Source: Stentor coeruleus (lineage: Eukaryota; Ciliophora; Heterotrichea; Heterotrichida; Stentoridae). Taken from it: DNA of 64,000 bases. The notes under the pieces are model-generated. The model was not told the DNA's origin. It did not search any database and saw only the letters and a list, made by a program, of their open reading frames with translations. The position numbers and the translations under genes are program-made. Positions 22,012 through 31,894 of this stretch are shown in pieces. Positions within the stretch are counted from its first letter, which is position 1. Every line of letters starts with the position of its first letter. The stretch is taken from assembly GCA_001970955.1 (NCBI GenBank), contig MPUH01000221.1, positions 1 through 64,000 of the forward strand, written 5' to 3'.

Positions 22012-22653
22012 ATGGATTCTTCACATAATGCTGATATTGAAAAAATGCATTATGCACAAAAAGGTTATGTTATGATAGATGAATTTCTATCTAAAGTAGA
22101 CCAACTTCTTAATTTCACATGCTATGAGCTTAAAAACTTATTTTATCAAACTATGGATGAACTTTTCCTTAGTGAAATTGAAATTGTTTCTTGGCTGACT
22201 TATATTGAAGAAATTGGTATACAGGCTCATAGCTACACTACTAAAGAACTCCTTATCTTCGTAGGTCTGCATGCGAAACTTAGTCTTGGGAGTGATATAA
22301 GCACTTTTCTAGACAAATTCACAGAAAAAAATCCAGAAATCGTCAAAAAATTTGAAGCATGGAAAAAGCTGAATAAGCTTAGTTCGTATATTCCTATTAC
22401 AAAACTGGGAAAAAAGTATAAAGAATTCAGTTCGATGAAGGCTACCAGACTAATCAATTATAATTTTTATTTGAACGATATTCTGGCATCATGCTCAACT
22501 TACCAAAAGCAAGTCAAGGATAATGATTTAGAATTACCTTTTGATGTCGAAAAAAAATACTTAAAGAAAAATATTTTTGAAATAAAAGGGAAATTCAGAA
22601 TAGTTGAAGACCAAGAATATGACCTTAATGATTTCGAACGTATTGATATCTAA
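22012..22653 (+). CDS. Array protein 3, unknown family (213 aa)
   Basis: Third paralog. The frame opens at a TTG at 21985, but the ATG at 22012 gives exactly the 213 residues of copies 1, 4 and 5, so I use it. Shared blocks are intact: MIDEFLSKVDQLLNFTCYEL, LFLSEIEIVSWLTYIEEIGI, KELLIFVGLHAKLSLGSD, LGKKYKEFSS, INYNFYLNDILASCSTYQK and the end EYDLNDFERIDI. With copies 4 and 5 it forms a closer subgroup (FVGLHAK, NDI, and a KKNIFEIK block near 183-190). Function not recognised. Confidence 0.8.
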   Translation: MDSSHNADIEKMHYAQKGYVMIDEFLSKVDQLLNFTCYELKNLFYQTMDELFLSEIEIVSWLTYIEEIGIQAHSYTTKELLIFVGLHAKLSLGSDISTFLDKFTEKNPEIVKKFEAWKKLNKLSSYIPITKLGKKYKEFSSMKATRLINYNFYLNDILASCSTYQKQVKDNDLELPFDVEKKYLKKNIFEIKGKFRIVEDQEYDLNDFERIDI

Positions 22654-23059
22654 GGTATACCTTTAATAACCTTCTAGACTTATATATACCTAAATTATCA
22701 TATATAAAATATGAAATTTTACAAGGATGGTCCTTTGTTAATTTTCACTGTAAATTTTGATTGGCATAATGTGATTTGGAATAGTGTTAATATTTCAGTG
22801 TCTTATTTTGTTTTTATTATGGTAGATAAATCTTTGAATGTTTTACCAATGTGAGTTTTTTAATTTTCTTTTAAAAAGTTTGCCTATTCAATTTTCTATA
22901 ACTCCTCTTTTGCTCTGTTGAAATCAAATATTGAACGAAATTTAATTTCTTCTTAGAATTTTTTGATTTTATATCAGTGCTTTTAAGATGAACTATAGCT
23001 TGAATGAAGAATTTAGTTTAAGTAAGGCTATAAAGTTGTAGTAGACAAAAATATTATAT

Positions 23060-23255
23060 TCATCTACCAAAGGTTAACCCACAAGTAGGAATAAAAATCC
23101 ATAAAGTTGGGGTTCGCTTTGCATTAAGAGTTAAAAACCCTTGAAATTGAAGAAGACCCTAACCATGCTATTACTCAGTATGAATCCATATGAAGGTTTC
23201 ACACAGAATTTTAAAGCAGAGTTTCCTATTTTAAAGCACGTAGGGTAAATATTTG
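23060..23255 (+). pseudogene. Coding-like relic, unidentified
   Basis: About 200 nt that are clearly richer in G and C than the surrounding spacer. Short stretches translate into protein-like sequence, but no frame stays open. It may be a fossil of a gene or mobile element; the family cannot be named. No second copy was found in the window. Confidence 0.25.
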
Positions 23256-23530
23256 TCTTAGCAATTTATAAAATATGTAAATAAGCCATTACAAATGGCA
23301 TTCATTTTAATTTTTGCATTGGCTTAACCTTTCTATTTAGAATTAGAATATATCTGTTTAGAGATTTGTTTTTGATTTCGATGAACTCTGATTTATTGGC
23401 TTGAGAATGTATTAATTTTTTTCTCTTTTGTATCGTGTATAATAAGGATTTTCGTATGAAATTATGTGTCTTTCATAAAGGAAATTGATATTATAATTTA
23501 AAATGTTTGAAATAAGCTCGAAGAATGAAT

Positions 23531-23850
23531 TTCATATTTTCTGATAAAATGATAAATGATAAAATACTTATATTATGAATAATCTGATTAAGGTTTGAAT
23601 GGATAAACTTATGACAAATGAAAATACTTTTTAGAGAAGATGGAGATGGTTATTTTAATGACAATGGGTTGATTTTATCCTACGGAAAAAAAAGTGTCTT
23701 TTAAGGCTTTTAAAATAAAATTTATGTGATAAAAGAATTAGAAATGCTTTAAATATCATATTTTATGATTTTCCAGTTTAATAAAGAATTTTTCAAAGCA
23801 TTCGGTATATATAAAAAGATGAAACGGTTATATTTTACTAAAGAAATTTG
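23531..23850. repeat. Conserved array block, copy 3
   Basis: Starts TTCATATTTTCTGATAAAAT and ends near GATGAAACGGTTATATTTTA at 23819-23838. The upstream flank (GAATGAATTTCATATTTT) is also shared with copy 4. Inside, a GGCTTTTAA run followed by TGATAAAAGAATTAGAAAT is shared with copies 4 and 5. Confidence 0.75.
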
Positions 23851-24654
23851 ACTATGAATAAATTAGAAAAAAAAGCACTCTAGCTTAAGAAAGTAGATTT
23901 ATCGATTAAAAACCCGAATTTTTGTAGATTTTAAAAGTTTCGAGAAGGTCCGCAAATGGTATGATAATTATTTCAAAATGTAAATTTGCTACGATTATAA
24001 AATGAGAAAATTTTATAAGTAAATTAGAGAATTTGCATATAAAATATTTCACTTGCAGGCACTTTAAGATAGTAAATTCAATAGTTATACTTATCTTATG
24101 TGTGATAAATAATATTAAAAGTAATCACTTTATAAGGATTTATATAGTAATTCAATAATTTTATACTTGAATGAAAGCTATCAATAGACTATTCTTACTT
24201 ATATTGAAAAAAATCAAATATATAAGCAAAGCATAAACTTTATTTCACTTATTTCATTTATTCCACTATACTATGACGCATAAAAGAATATATTATCCTC
24301 ATTCTAAACTACAAATCTACCCTTCCCATATTTTCACTTGAAGACATTAACCTAGAACTCAAACTTATAAGTGAATCCTTCAATTATTTAATAGAAACTT
24401 AACAATATCAATGCTAAGGATTTTATACTGAGTAAATCAATTGCAATACTTATTAGCATTAAGTTTAGATAATTATTTAAATAAATTGGATGAAGAAAAG
24501 AGTAATTCTGGAGCTCATGATAGATAGTTTTGAAAAAAAAAAACGATTAAAGTTAAATATTATTATCATATATAAGTCAAAATATTAAAGTTTTTTGTAT
24601 AAGTATAATATAATATTTAAATCATTCTATACAAATTGTCAGCTGATAGATTTC

Positions 24655-24980
24655 ATAATACACCAAACCAGAAAGCACCCACTTCTAGAACTAAATGTTC
24701 AGTTTGCTATGAACACCATAAGAACTTCAAAACATGCCTAAAGCAAGCTGGATTCTTCAAGAAAAATAAGGTGAACACAAGACTTGCCTTCATCATCCTG
24801 ACGCTAAAATAAAGAAACAGTAAAGACCTCCTCAGTCAAGTAATGAGTCACATAACTAGTGACAACAAGTAGTTTAATATATCAAATCTGCCTAAAGAAA
24901 GAGATCGTAGGACAAACAAACCTCGATCGGACAAGGTTTAAACCATGCCAACTTAACTACCTGCTTTAAACTTTAAATTT
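24655..24980 (+). mobile_element. Decayed dispersed element, copy A (class undetermined)
   Basis: A GC-richer stretch that aligns along its length with 61880-62165. Both copies retain protein-like islands: a zinc-knuckle-like Cys/His patch around KNFKTC, and a PKERDxRTxKP patch near the 3' end. Similarity is better at amino-acid than nucleotide level, so the ancestor coded for protein, probably the C terminus of a mobile-element protein. The copy is broken in several places. Family and age are unclear; the divergence between copies suggests it is old. Confidence 0.45.
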
Positions 24981-25291
24981 TCATAATTAATTAATATATG
25001 CTAAGGTAATATTATTGAGTTTATGTATTTTATAATGATTTCTCGCTTAATCATCTATAAATTCTTAAATTATTTTGGATTTTGAATCATTTTTCTTTAG
25101 CAGTTCAAATTTATAAAATTGATCATATACGAATGCAAGTGATATATTTAGTTAAACTTATGCATTACCCTGCATCTCGCTTAGGCTTCAGCAATTACTT
25201 TTTTTAAAAAAAGGGCATACTTAAATTATTATATCATTTTATTATCATAAGAGCATATCTTTCTTAATGGTAAAAATTAAATAGCATATAA

Positions 25292-25933
25292 ATGAATCCA
25301 TCGAATTATACAAAACCTGAAAAAGTATCACTTTCACAGAATTGCTTTTTCCTAATAGATGCATTTCTTTTTAATGCAGACTCATTGTTAGCTTTCAGAT
25401 GCTATGATCTCAGAAATCTTTTTTATCAAACTATTACCGAACTTTTTCTCAGTGAAGTTGAAATTTTAGTTTGGTTGATTTATATTGAAGAAATAGGTAT
25501 AAAAGTTAATTCCTGCAACGTTAAAGAGTTTCTTATTTTTGTAGGACTGCATGCAAAGCTAAGTCTTGGAAGTGACTCCAAAGAGTGTCTTGAAAATTTT
25601 AAAGAAAAGAATCCAAGAATAATTGAAAAGTTTGAAGCCTGGAGTGATTTAATTAAAGTTAATTCACATGTTTCAACTGTGAAATTAGCGAAAAAATACA
25701 GGGAGCTCAGTTCTTTTAGGGGTATCGGTGGAATAAATTATAATTTTTATTTGAATGATATCCTTAGATCATGCACAATATACCAAAAGCAAACAAGTGA
25801 TGCTAAATTGGATTTTTATCTTGAAGTCGAAAAAAGTTACTCAAAGGAAAATATTTTTGAAATAAAAAAGAAGTCCAAAAGAGCCGAAGATCAAGAATAT
25901 GATCTTGAAGAATTTCATCGCATAGATAATTAA
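25292..25933 (+). CDS. Array protein 4, unknown family (213 aa)
   Basis: Fourth paralog. Shared blocks: LIDAFLFNADSLLAFRCYDL, LFLSEVEILVWLIYIEEIGI, KEFLIFVGLHAKLSLGSD, LAKKYRELSS, INYNFYLNDILRSCTIYQK and the end EYDLEEFHRIDN, where the usual Asp before Arg is His. Lys replaces Gly in the otherwise constant LGKKY only in part (LAKKY). Closest in sequence to copy 5. The ATG follows CATATAA directly. Intact, no intron needed. The protein is mixed-charge and soluble by appearance; no catalytic motif is visible. Confidence 0.8.
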   Translation: MNPSNYTKPEKVSLSQNCFFLIDAFLFNADSLLAFRCYDLRNLFYQTITELFLSEVEILVWLIYIEEIGIKVNSCNVKEFLIFVGLHAKLSLGSDSKECLENFKEKNPRIIEKFEAWSDLIKVNSHVSTVKLAKKYRELSSFRGIGGINYNFYLNDILRSCTIYQKQTSDAKLDFYLEVEKSYSKENIFEIKKKSKRAEDQEYDLEEFHRIDN

Positions 25934-26178
25934 GATCTTATATTTAAACTAGGATAATAGTTGAAAATATATACATAAACTAGCCTAGCCTATTATATAT
26001 ACATATAGAATTTCCTTTAAGTTTTGGTTGGCTTTTAAAAAAATTCTGGCTGAAAAACATTTTGAATCAAAAACACTTTTTTGGTTTTTTTTCACTGATA
26101 TTCCTTGATAGTTTATAATATCTCGCATTATAAACATTCCTACTTGTTACTTATTGTCAATTGCACTGATTTTTTTTT

Positions 26179-26391
26179 TCAATGATACTCATTACGAATT
26201 TCTTGGAATATTTTTAAGCGGCTGAGGGGAGTTGTTATGCATGATAACTTTTTTTCGGTTTTCAATTTCCTATCTTTGCTGCTTTTACGCTTTTGAATTT
26301 GTTGTTTTACACTGAGGATGTTGCAGGCTTTTATGCTTTCGATTTTATCTTCAGTTAAGTTTCTGAGAGTATAGAATAGCCTTAAAAGCAT
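26179..26391 (-). CDS. Possible small basic protein
   Basis: A 70-codon frame with an ATG, on the opposite strand to the array genes. The product is Lys/Arg-rich and helical (LTEDKIESIKACNILSVKQQ). The local sequence is a little richer in G and C than the spacer around it. No counterpart was seen in the other spacers, and no domain is recognised. It may be chance. Confidence 0.25.
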   Translation of the reverse strand: MLLRLFYTLRNLTEDKIESIKACNILSVKQQIQKRKSSKDRKLKTEKKLSCITTPLSRLKIFQEIRNEYH

Positions 26392-26720
26392 CTAGATTGA
26401 ATATGCTTATAAAGTTTCACTGGGTCTCAATTAAGCTCTTCACCTTCTAGAAGTGAACCTTTTTCTTCGACTTCACCATTTATACAAAATTTTTTAATAA
26501 ACAATAACTATAAGCGGACATTTTAGCATTTTGCACTAACTTAACTTTTTTTTTTGCATAAAACTAATTGCAATATCTGAACTAATTAAATCATTTGATT
26601 TTTTTTTCTTCAATAATGTCTATAATTAAGCCTATGAGCTTTTTTGTAAAGAATCATTACTCTTAAATACAAATTATTAGCATTTTGATTTAAAACGCTT
26701 GACATGAGCTAAAGAAATGA

Positions 26721-27050
26721 ATTTCATATTTTCTGATAAAATGGTAGATAATTAAATACTTATTTTGATAATTAATCAAACTCTAAGTAGGGGTTATTAT
26801 GTTTAATATTCATAAAATGAATACCTGTAAAAGATAGAGGAGTTTTTTTAATAACAGTGAGAATTTTTTTTTTTTCAACTTTTGCAATTTTTTTGATTTC
26901 TAAGGGCTTTTAAGGAAGATTTTATTTGAAAAAAGGATTAGAAATAGTTTAGATATACTATTTTTAGATTTTCGAGTACAATTAAACAAATTTTGTTGAG
27001 TTAGACACTCATCAAAATATGAAACTATGATATTTTATCAAATACATTTC
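26721..27050. repeat. Conserved array block, copy 4
   Basis: Starts ATTTCATATTTTCTGATAAA at 26721 and ends with ATGAAACTATGATATTTTAT at about 27019-27038. Upstream, AAAACGCTTGACATGAGCTA is related to the flank of copy 5. The interior shares GGGCTTTTAAGGAAG and GGATTAGAAATAGTTTAGAT with copies 3 and 5. Confidence 0.75.
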
Positions 27051-27672
27051 CTTGCATATAAAATCAGAAAAATGATTGATTCAACTTATATAGAGTGATT
27101 GATTAAATAAAATTTGAATTTTTGTAGGTTTTTGAAAAGTTACGAGGAGGTTTGTAAATGGAGTGAAATGAACTTTTATTATTACACTTAAATGTCTAAA
27201 TATTGTAAAATGGAATAATTTTGTATATGAATAGAAGAAGTTTATATGCAAAATATCTCACTTATAAGCTTGATGGAAAGCAGAAAATTCGATGATTCTG
27301 GCCTGATCTGATATAAAATTAATATTAGATAGGTATAATTTTCTATAGTCATGCATTCTTATTTTACTAATCTATACTTGACAGCATAATTAAGCATCTA
27401 TTTTTTTATGTTTACTGAATGGAAATAAGCATATATGCATAATCCCGATTTAATTTTGTCCTTGCTTGAAAAAATGCTATTATATTATAATTACTTTCTC
27501 ATACAATCCTTACTTTCTAAACTAATTTATTTAATAATAGATTAGATACTATGATTCATATATGCAAAGTTTGCAAATATAATAATGAGTATTTCGTAAT
27601 AATTCCACTTGGATATACAATTATCATAATAAAATATTAATCTTTAAGTTTGAATTATTAATAGTAATATAA

Positions 27673-28314
27673 ATGGATTTCCCACGTAATAACAAGATTC
27701 GAAAAGCGACTTATTCGCAAGAAAGTTATTCTTTAATAGATACGTTTATATTCAAGGCAGAGCCATTGCTAGATTTCAGATGCTATGAACTTAGAAACCT
27801 TTTTCACCAAACCATTGATGAACTTTTTCTTAGTGAAATCGAAATTATAGCCTGGCTAATTTATATTGAAGAAATCGGGATCAAGGTAAGCAACTGCAAT
27901 ATTAAAGAGTTTCTTATTTTTGTGGGATTACATACAAAAATTCGTCTTGGAATTGATGTTAAAAATTTTCTAGAAAATTTTAAAGGAAAAAACCCTGGGA
28001 TAATTGAAAAATTTGAAGCTTGGAGCACTCTGAATGAACAAAGTTCGCAAATCTCTACTATAAAATTAGGGAAAAAATATAGGGAGCTCCGTACACTTAA
28101 GGGTACCAGTAGAATAAATTACAACTTTTATTTGAATGATATTTTTAGATCATGCACAATGTATCAAAAGCAAAAGATTGATGATATATTTGATTTAACT
28201 CTTGAAACCAAAAAAAGCTGCTCAAAGAAACAAATTTTTGAAATAAGAAAGAAACCAAAAATTGTTGAAAATCAAGATTACAATCTTAAAGAATTCGATC
28301 GTATTGATATTTAA
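27673..28314 (+). CDS. Array protein 5, unknown family (213 aa)
   Basis: Last of the five tandem paralogs. Shared blocks: LIDTFIFKAEPLLDFRCYEL, LFLSEIEIIAWLIYIEEIGI, KEFLIFVGLHTKIRLGID, LGKKYRELRT, INYNFYLNDIFRSCTMYQK and the end DYNLKEFDRIDI. It shares KxxSKxxIFEI near 185 with copies 3 and 4. The ATG follows AATATAA directly. Intact. Its spacing to the downstream conserved block (287 nt) is much shorter than in the other units (649-878 nt), so a segment of the spacer was lost or the others gained one. Confidence 0.8.
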   Translation: MDFPRNNKIRKATYSQESYSLIDTFIFKAEPLLDFRCYELRNLFHQTIDELFLSEIEIIAWLIYIEEIGIKVSNCNIKEFLIFVGLHTKIRLGIDVKNFLENFKGKNPGIIEKFEAWSTLNEQSSQISTIKLGKKYRELRTLKGTSRINYNFYLNDIFRSCTMYQKQKIDDIFDLTLETKKSCSKKQIFEIRKKPKIVENQDYNLKEFDRIDI

Positions 28315-29858
28315 GTATTATTATTTAACTATCCTAATAGATTTTAAACATAGAAGTAATCTATCATAAATTAAGTATGTGTTTTGCTTGAATTACCTTT
28401 TAACTAGCTTTTATATAAAATTAAAGCTTCTTAAAAATTACTTAGGTCTAAATGCATTTTGAGATATTTCAGCATAAGATTCTTGCTCTTCTATAGTATG
28501 TATAATAAGTGTTGGGTACTTTTTTATAAGAAACTGTAGTTTGTTTATTTAAATTGTTTGTTTTTGGTTTAAAACGCTTAAGATTAGTTAATAGAGTGAA
28601 TTCCATATTTTCTGATAAAATGGCATATGATAAAATACTAATTTTTATGAGCATATAGATTTGAAATTGAATTAATACACTTAAAATGTGCAAAAGGAAT
28701 GATTGAAGAAGATAGAGAAAATTATTTTAGCATTAGAGAGAAAAAATAATAATTTTTTTCTATTACAGTTTGAGCCTTGAAAGGCTTTTAAGAAGGAGTT
28801 TTTATGATAAAAGAATTATTAATATCTTAAATATACTATTTTAGATTTTTTGGTATAATTAGAGAATTTTTAGGGAAAATTCAGCACTTATCGGATATGA
28901 AACGATTATATTTTCTCAAATGAATTTCACTGTAAATAAATGTAAAATATCATTGTTTCAACTTTTAAAGAGTGATTAATTGATTGAAATTTTAATTTTT
29001 ATAGGTTTTTCAAAAGTTGAGAAAAGATTTATAAATTGCATGACATAAATTTTGTTATTAATCTGATATTACTAAGTACTGTAACATTAGATAATTTTAT
29101 ATATCAATTGAAGAAGTTTATATGTAAAATATTTCACTTATAAGCTAAATGTAAAGGTAAAAATTTTATGATTCTGTCCTTATCTGATGTGAAAAATATA
29201 ATTACATGGATATGATTTTTATACTTTTATATTAGCAAATTAAAAATTATAATACTTGAATACATAGATTTTAAAAGATTATCCTTGCATCTATAGTATA
29301 GAAATAAAAATATTGAAAATTTGTATAATTACTAATATAATTTGATTTAAAAAACTTTTATCTTTAGACATCGATGAAATCAAACCTTATTATTTCTTCT
29401 AAAATAACTACTAAATTAAAGAGTAAATATATTTTTTAGCGATTATAAAATATAACTAATTAGTTAATAATCATATAACCTTGGTTTTCTGACTTAAATT
29501 TTAATCTAATTTTTTATATGATTAATATAGATAAACTAATTGAAGTATTTTTTATATAAGATATTTCACATGCAAAGATTATTTGTAAAGACAGTAATAT
29601 TAATAATTGACTTTTTTACTTTGTGCTAAAGACAATATATATTACTATTATTTTCTATGATTATAATAAAGTTTTACAATTAGTAATTCTTGTATAAAAG
29701 CTTTACTTATATTATTCATACACATATTAAATAGGATTAAAAATATAAATTTAATTCTTCTCATAATATCTAAAATATTCCAACTTGAATCAAGAAAATC
29801 ATGTTTATCCATAAAGTTCAAAACTATATATCACACAGATCAAATAATACTAATTAGT
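28315..29858. other. Array spacer 5, right edge of the array
   Basis: Contains conserved block copy 5 (28601-28925), then the TTTATATGTAAAATATTTCAC motif at about 29116 and GATTCTGTCCTTATCTGAT at about 29170. A second TATTTCACATGCAAA motif at 29551-29575 hints at a further partial unit. No gene was found; the 74-codon minus frame at 28469-28693 runs through the block and is probably chance. Confidence 0.5.
28601..28925. repeat. Conserved array block, copy 5
   Basis: Starts TTCCATATTTTCTGATAAAA at 28601 and ends with TATGAAACGATTATATTTTC at about 28896-28915. The interior GGCTTTTAAGAAGGAG and TGATAAAAGAATTA match copies 3 and 4. Confidence 0.75.
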
Positions 29859-31013
29859 TTAAGTGCTTTTATAAAAACTATTCCTCTGCGAAAGGTGTGC
29901 TTTCTTATTTTCAATGATAATTTTTTTAGTAATAGTAGGCATTTTTATAGATAAAGTCTTATAAGACGATGTAGATTTTATATTAAAATCTCCTTTTCTC
30001 ATTTTTTTAAGTATAGGTAAGGCCAATCCATACCCTTCTTCCTCACCACCAGTATTATCAACATCTTTTATGCCCATAGGTGAAAGATAAATCCTCAAAG
30101 GCTTCTCTTTTTGAACAAACTCTTTAAAATAAACATGTTTTAACGCTTGTCTCGCAGAAATCCTATCATCTATCTTATAAGCAAGCATTTTACTGATTAA
30201 ATCCCTTCCAGCAGCAGAAACATGCATGATATTTTTTTCAAACCCAATTCCTTCAACTGGGGTAAAATTAAATTTCATATGTGAAGCTCGTTTTTCAAAC
30301 TCCGCCAGAATTTGAGGCTCAGGTGTCCCAAGGATTTTATGTATTCTTTTGATTTGGTCAAGTTCATTTGCCCCTGGGAACAGTGGAAACAACGCCATAA
30401 CTTCAAAAAATACACATCCAACGCCCCAGATATCCATTTTGTAATCATAATAACCATCTGTAAGTAAACATTCTGGAGGTCTGTACCACCTTGTGCTTAT
30501 ATATTCAGTATAAGGTTGTTTTGAATATATTCCTTTACAAGAACCGAAATCAGCTAATTTTAATATCTCTTCAGACAAAAGGACATTTTCAGGTTTTATA
30601 TCTCTATGGAAAATCGTGTTTCTATGCATATGGTCTATAGATTTAAGTAGTTGATATATATAAAATTTAACCTTAGATTCTGGTAAATAATGTTTTCGAC
30701 CTTTAATCCACTCATACATATTCAGTTCCATCAATTCAAAAACCAAAGCTAACCTTCCTGTAGGCTCATCACTATATAGAAAATACTAAAGGATTTCTAA
30801 AAGTTTGATAATTTGAGGATGTGGGGATAATCGACGTAAGGCTTGAATTTCTCTTAGGCTATTAACTTGTTCAATAGTATTAAAATGGTTTTTCATACAC
30901 TTAATTGCTACGAATTTACCTGTACGGATGTTTTGAGCTTTGAGGACTTCACTAAAAGTTCCTTCTCCTTTTTTGGAAATAAGCCGATATTCTGCTTAGA
31001 GTTTACTTTGCAT
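29859..31013 (-). CDS. MOK: MOK/RAGE-type MAP-kinase-like kinase, three exons
   Basis: A 374-residue protein kinase of the RCK (MAK/ICK/MOK) family. Read by splicing out two 15-nt introns: exon 1 31013-31007, intron 31006-30992 (GTAAACTCTAAGCAG), exon 2 30991-30787, intron 30786-30772 (GTATTTTCTATATAG), exon 3 30771-29859. Joined, the start reads MQKYRLISKKGEGTFSEV, the exact MOK N terminus pattern. GEGTFSEV is at 11-18, catalytic Lys33, HRDIKPEN with Asp128, DFG at 145-147 and the activation TEY at 159-161. SKQPYTEYISTRWYR is almost identical to animal MOK. RCK kinases regulate cilium length, a fitting role for a ciliate. The tail (about 290-374) is short and basic. Without the introns the frame would begin at an internal Met. 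Confidence 0.95.
30772..30786 (-). other. 15-nt intron in the MOK gene (second)
   Basis: GTATTTTCTATATAG on the minus strand. Removing it joins LLEIL and YDEPTGRLALVFELM in frame and restores the conserved kinase N-lobe. It has GTA at the 5' end, T9-A10 and TAG at the 3' end. Confidence 0.95.
30992..31006 (-). other. 15-nt intron in the MOK gene (first)
   Basis: GTAAACTCTAAGCAG on the minus strand, seven nucleotides after the ATG. It contains an in-frame TAA, so it must be removed for the kinase to be made. T9-A10 is present. Confidence 0.93.
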
Positions 31014-31894
31014 TAAAATATTACATATTATTAAAATAATTTCTAGCATGGTTTGGGGATTATGCAAGATGATATTTTATTTGGTTTAATAAGGAATAGT
31101 TCACTTTTTGTAAATTTGAGGTTTTGGAGATTTTTAAGGTTTTTGGTGTGGTTGATAAGGAGATTTTTTATTTGAGGCGGATCCTTGGTGATTTGGAATT
31201 TTCAGATATAATTTGATGGGTATATGAATATGAAGGACTGTCGTTGGAACACAGACTTAGGATGTTGGATAAAGAAGGGAAAATTTTAGGGCTTAATTTG
31301 TATAGGGTAAGTCTTGGAAAGTGGGTGCAGGGTGTTATGAGAATGGAAAAGGTAAATTCTTGAGAGTTGTCTTGGAATAGATCAAGGGTTTTATTATTTT
31401 AAGTAATCCATTCGTCTTAATATTAGATAGGGAAATGATATATTTGAAAACTTGTGATATTTAAAACTATTGCTAAAATTTAATTATCTTTGGTTATTAG
31501 CTAGGAATAGCCTCAATTATTTTTACAATAATTTATATTTAAACAAAAAAACTTGCATATAATTACTTATAATTTTCACATTTTCTTAAATCAAAAACCA
31601 ATTTCCATTATAATATTCATCTAAAATAATTCAAATCAACTTTAATAAAAATCCCAAATAAGCCCTATAATAAAATATCATATTCACAATTTTTACTTAA
31701 ACCATTTACATATCCTAATTCTAGCATTCTTATCAAAACCCCAAACCTAATATTAAAATAATTTACCCTTAGCAAAATTTTTATCTCAACACTAAAACCG
31801 GCCAAATAAATCCCTAAATCATTATTCCAGCCATAAAATCCACTTTTTCAAACCACAAAAATTCTATTCTACCTCTCTAATCCTAATCTTAAAA
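31014..31894. other. Intergenic, about 880 nt
   Basis: G+T-rich on the plus strand from 31020 to about 31450 (5' flank of the MOK gene) and A+C-rich from about 31560 to 31890 (3' flank of the ribosomal protein gene). No gene was seen. Confidence 0.5.

Larger units (their letters stand above)
22654..25291. other. Array spacer 3
   Basis: About 2.6 kb. It contains conserved block copy 3 (23531-23850), a GC-richer coding-like relic at about 23060-23255, a TTTCAC-centred motif at 24033-24060, and one copy of a decayed dispersed element at about 24655-24980. No intact gene was found. Confidence 0.5.
25934..27672. other. Array spacer 4
   Basis: About 1.7 kb. It contains a possible small minus-strand ORF at 26179-26391 and conserved block copy 4 (26721-27050), then the TTTATATGCAAAATATCTCAC motif at about 27241 and the GATTCTGGCCTGATCTGAT motif at about 27291. 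No other gene. Confidence 0.5.

Noticed and set aside
24900-24970. Possible RNA polymerase III A-box and B-box on the minus strand of the dispersed element, suggesting a tRNA-derived SINE
   Set aside because: The same bases are better explained as remnant coding sequence, because both copies align best as protein, and the box spacing is shorter than in tRNA genes.
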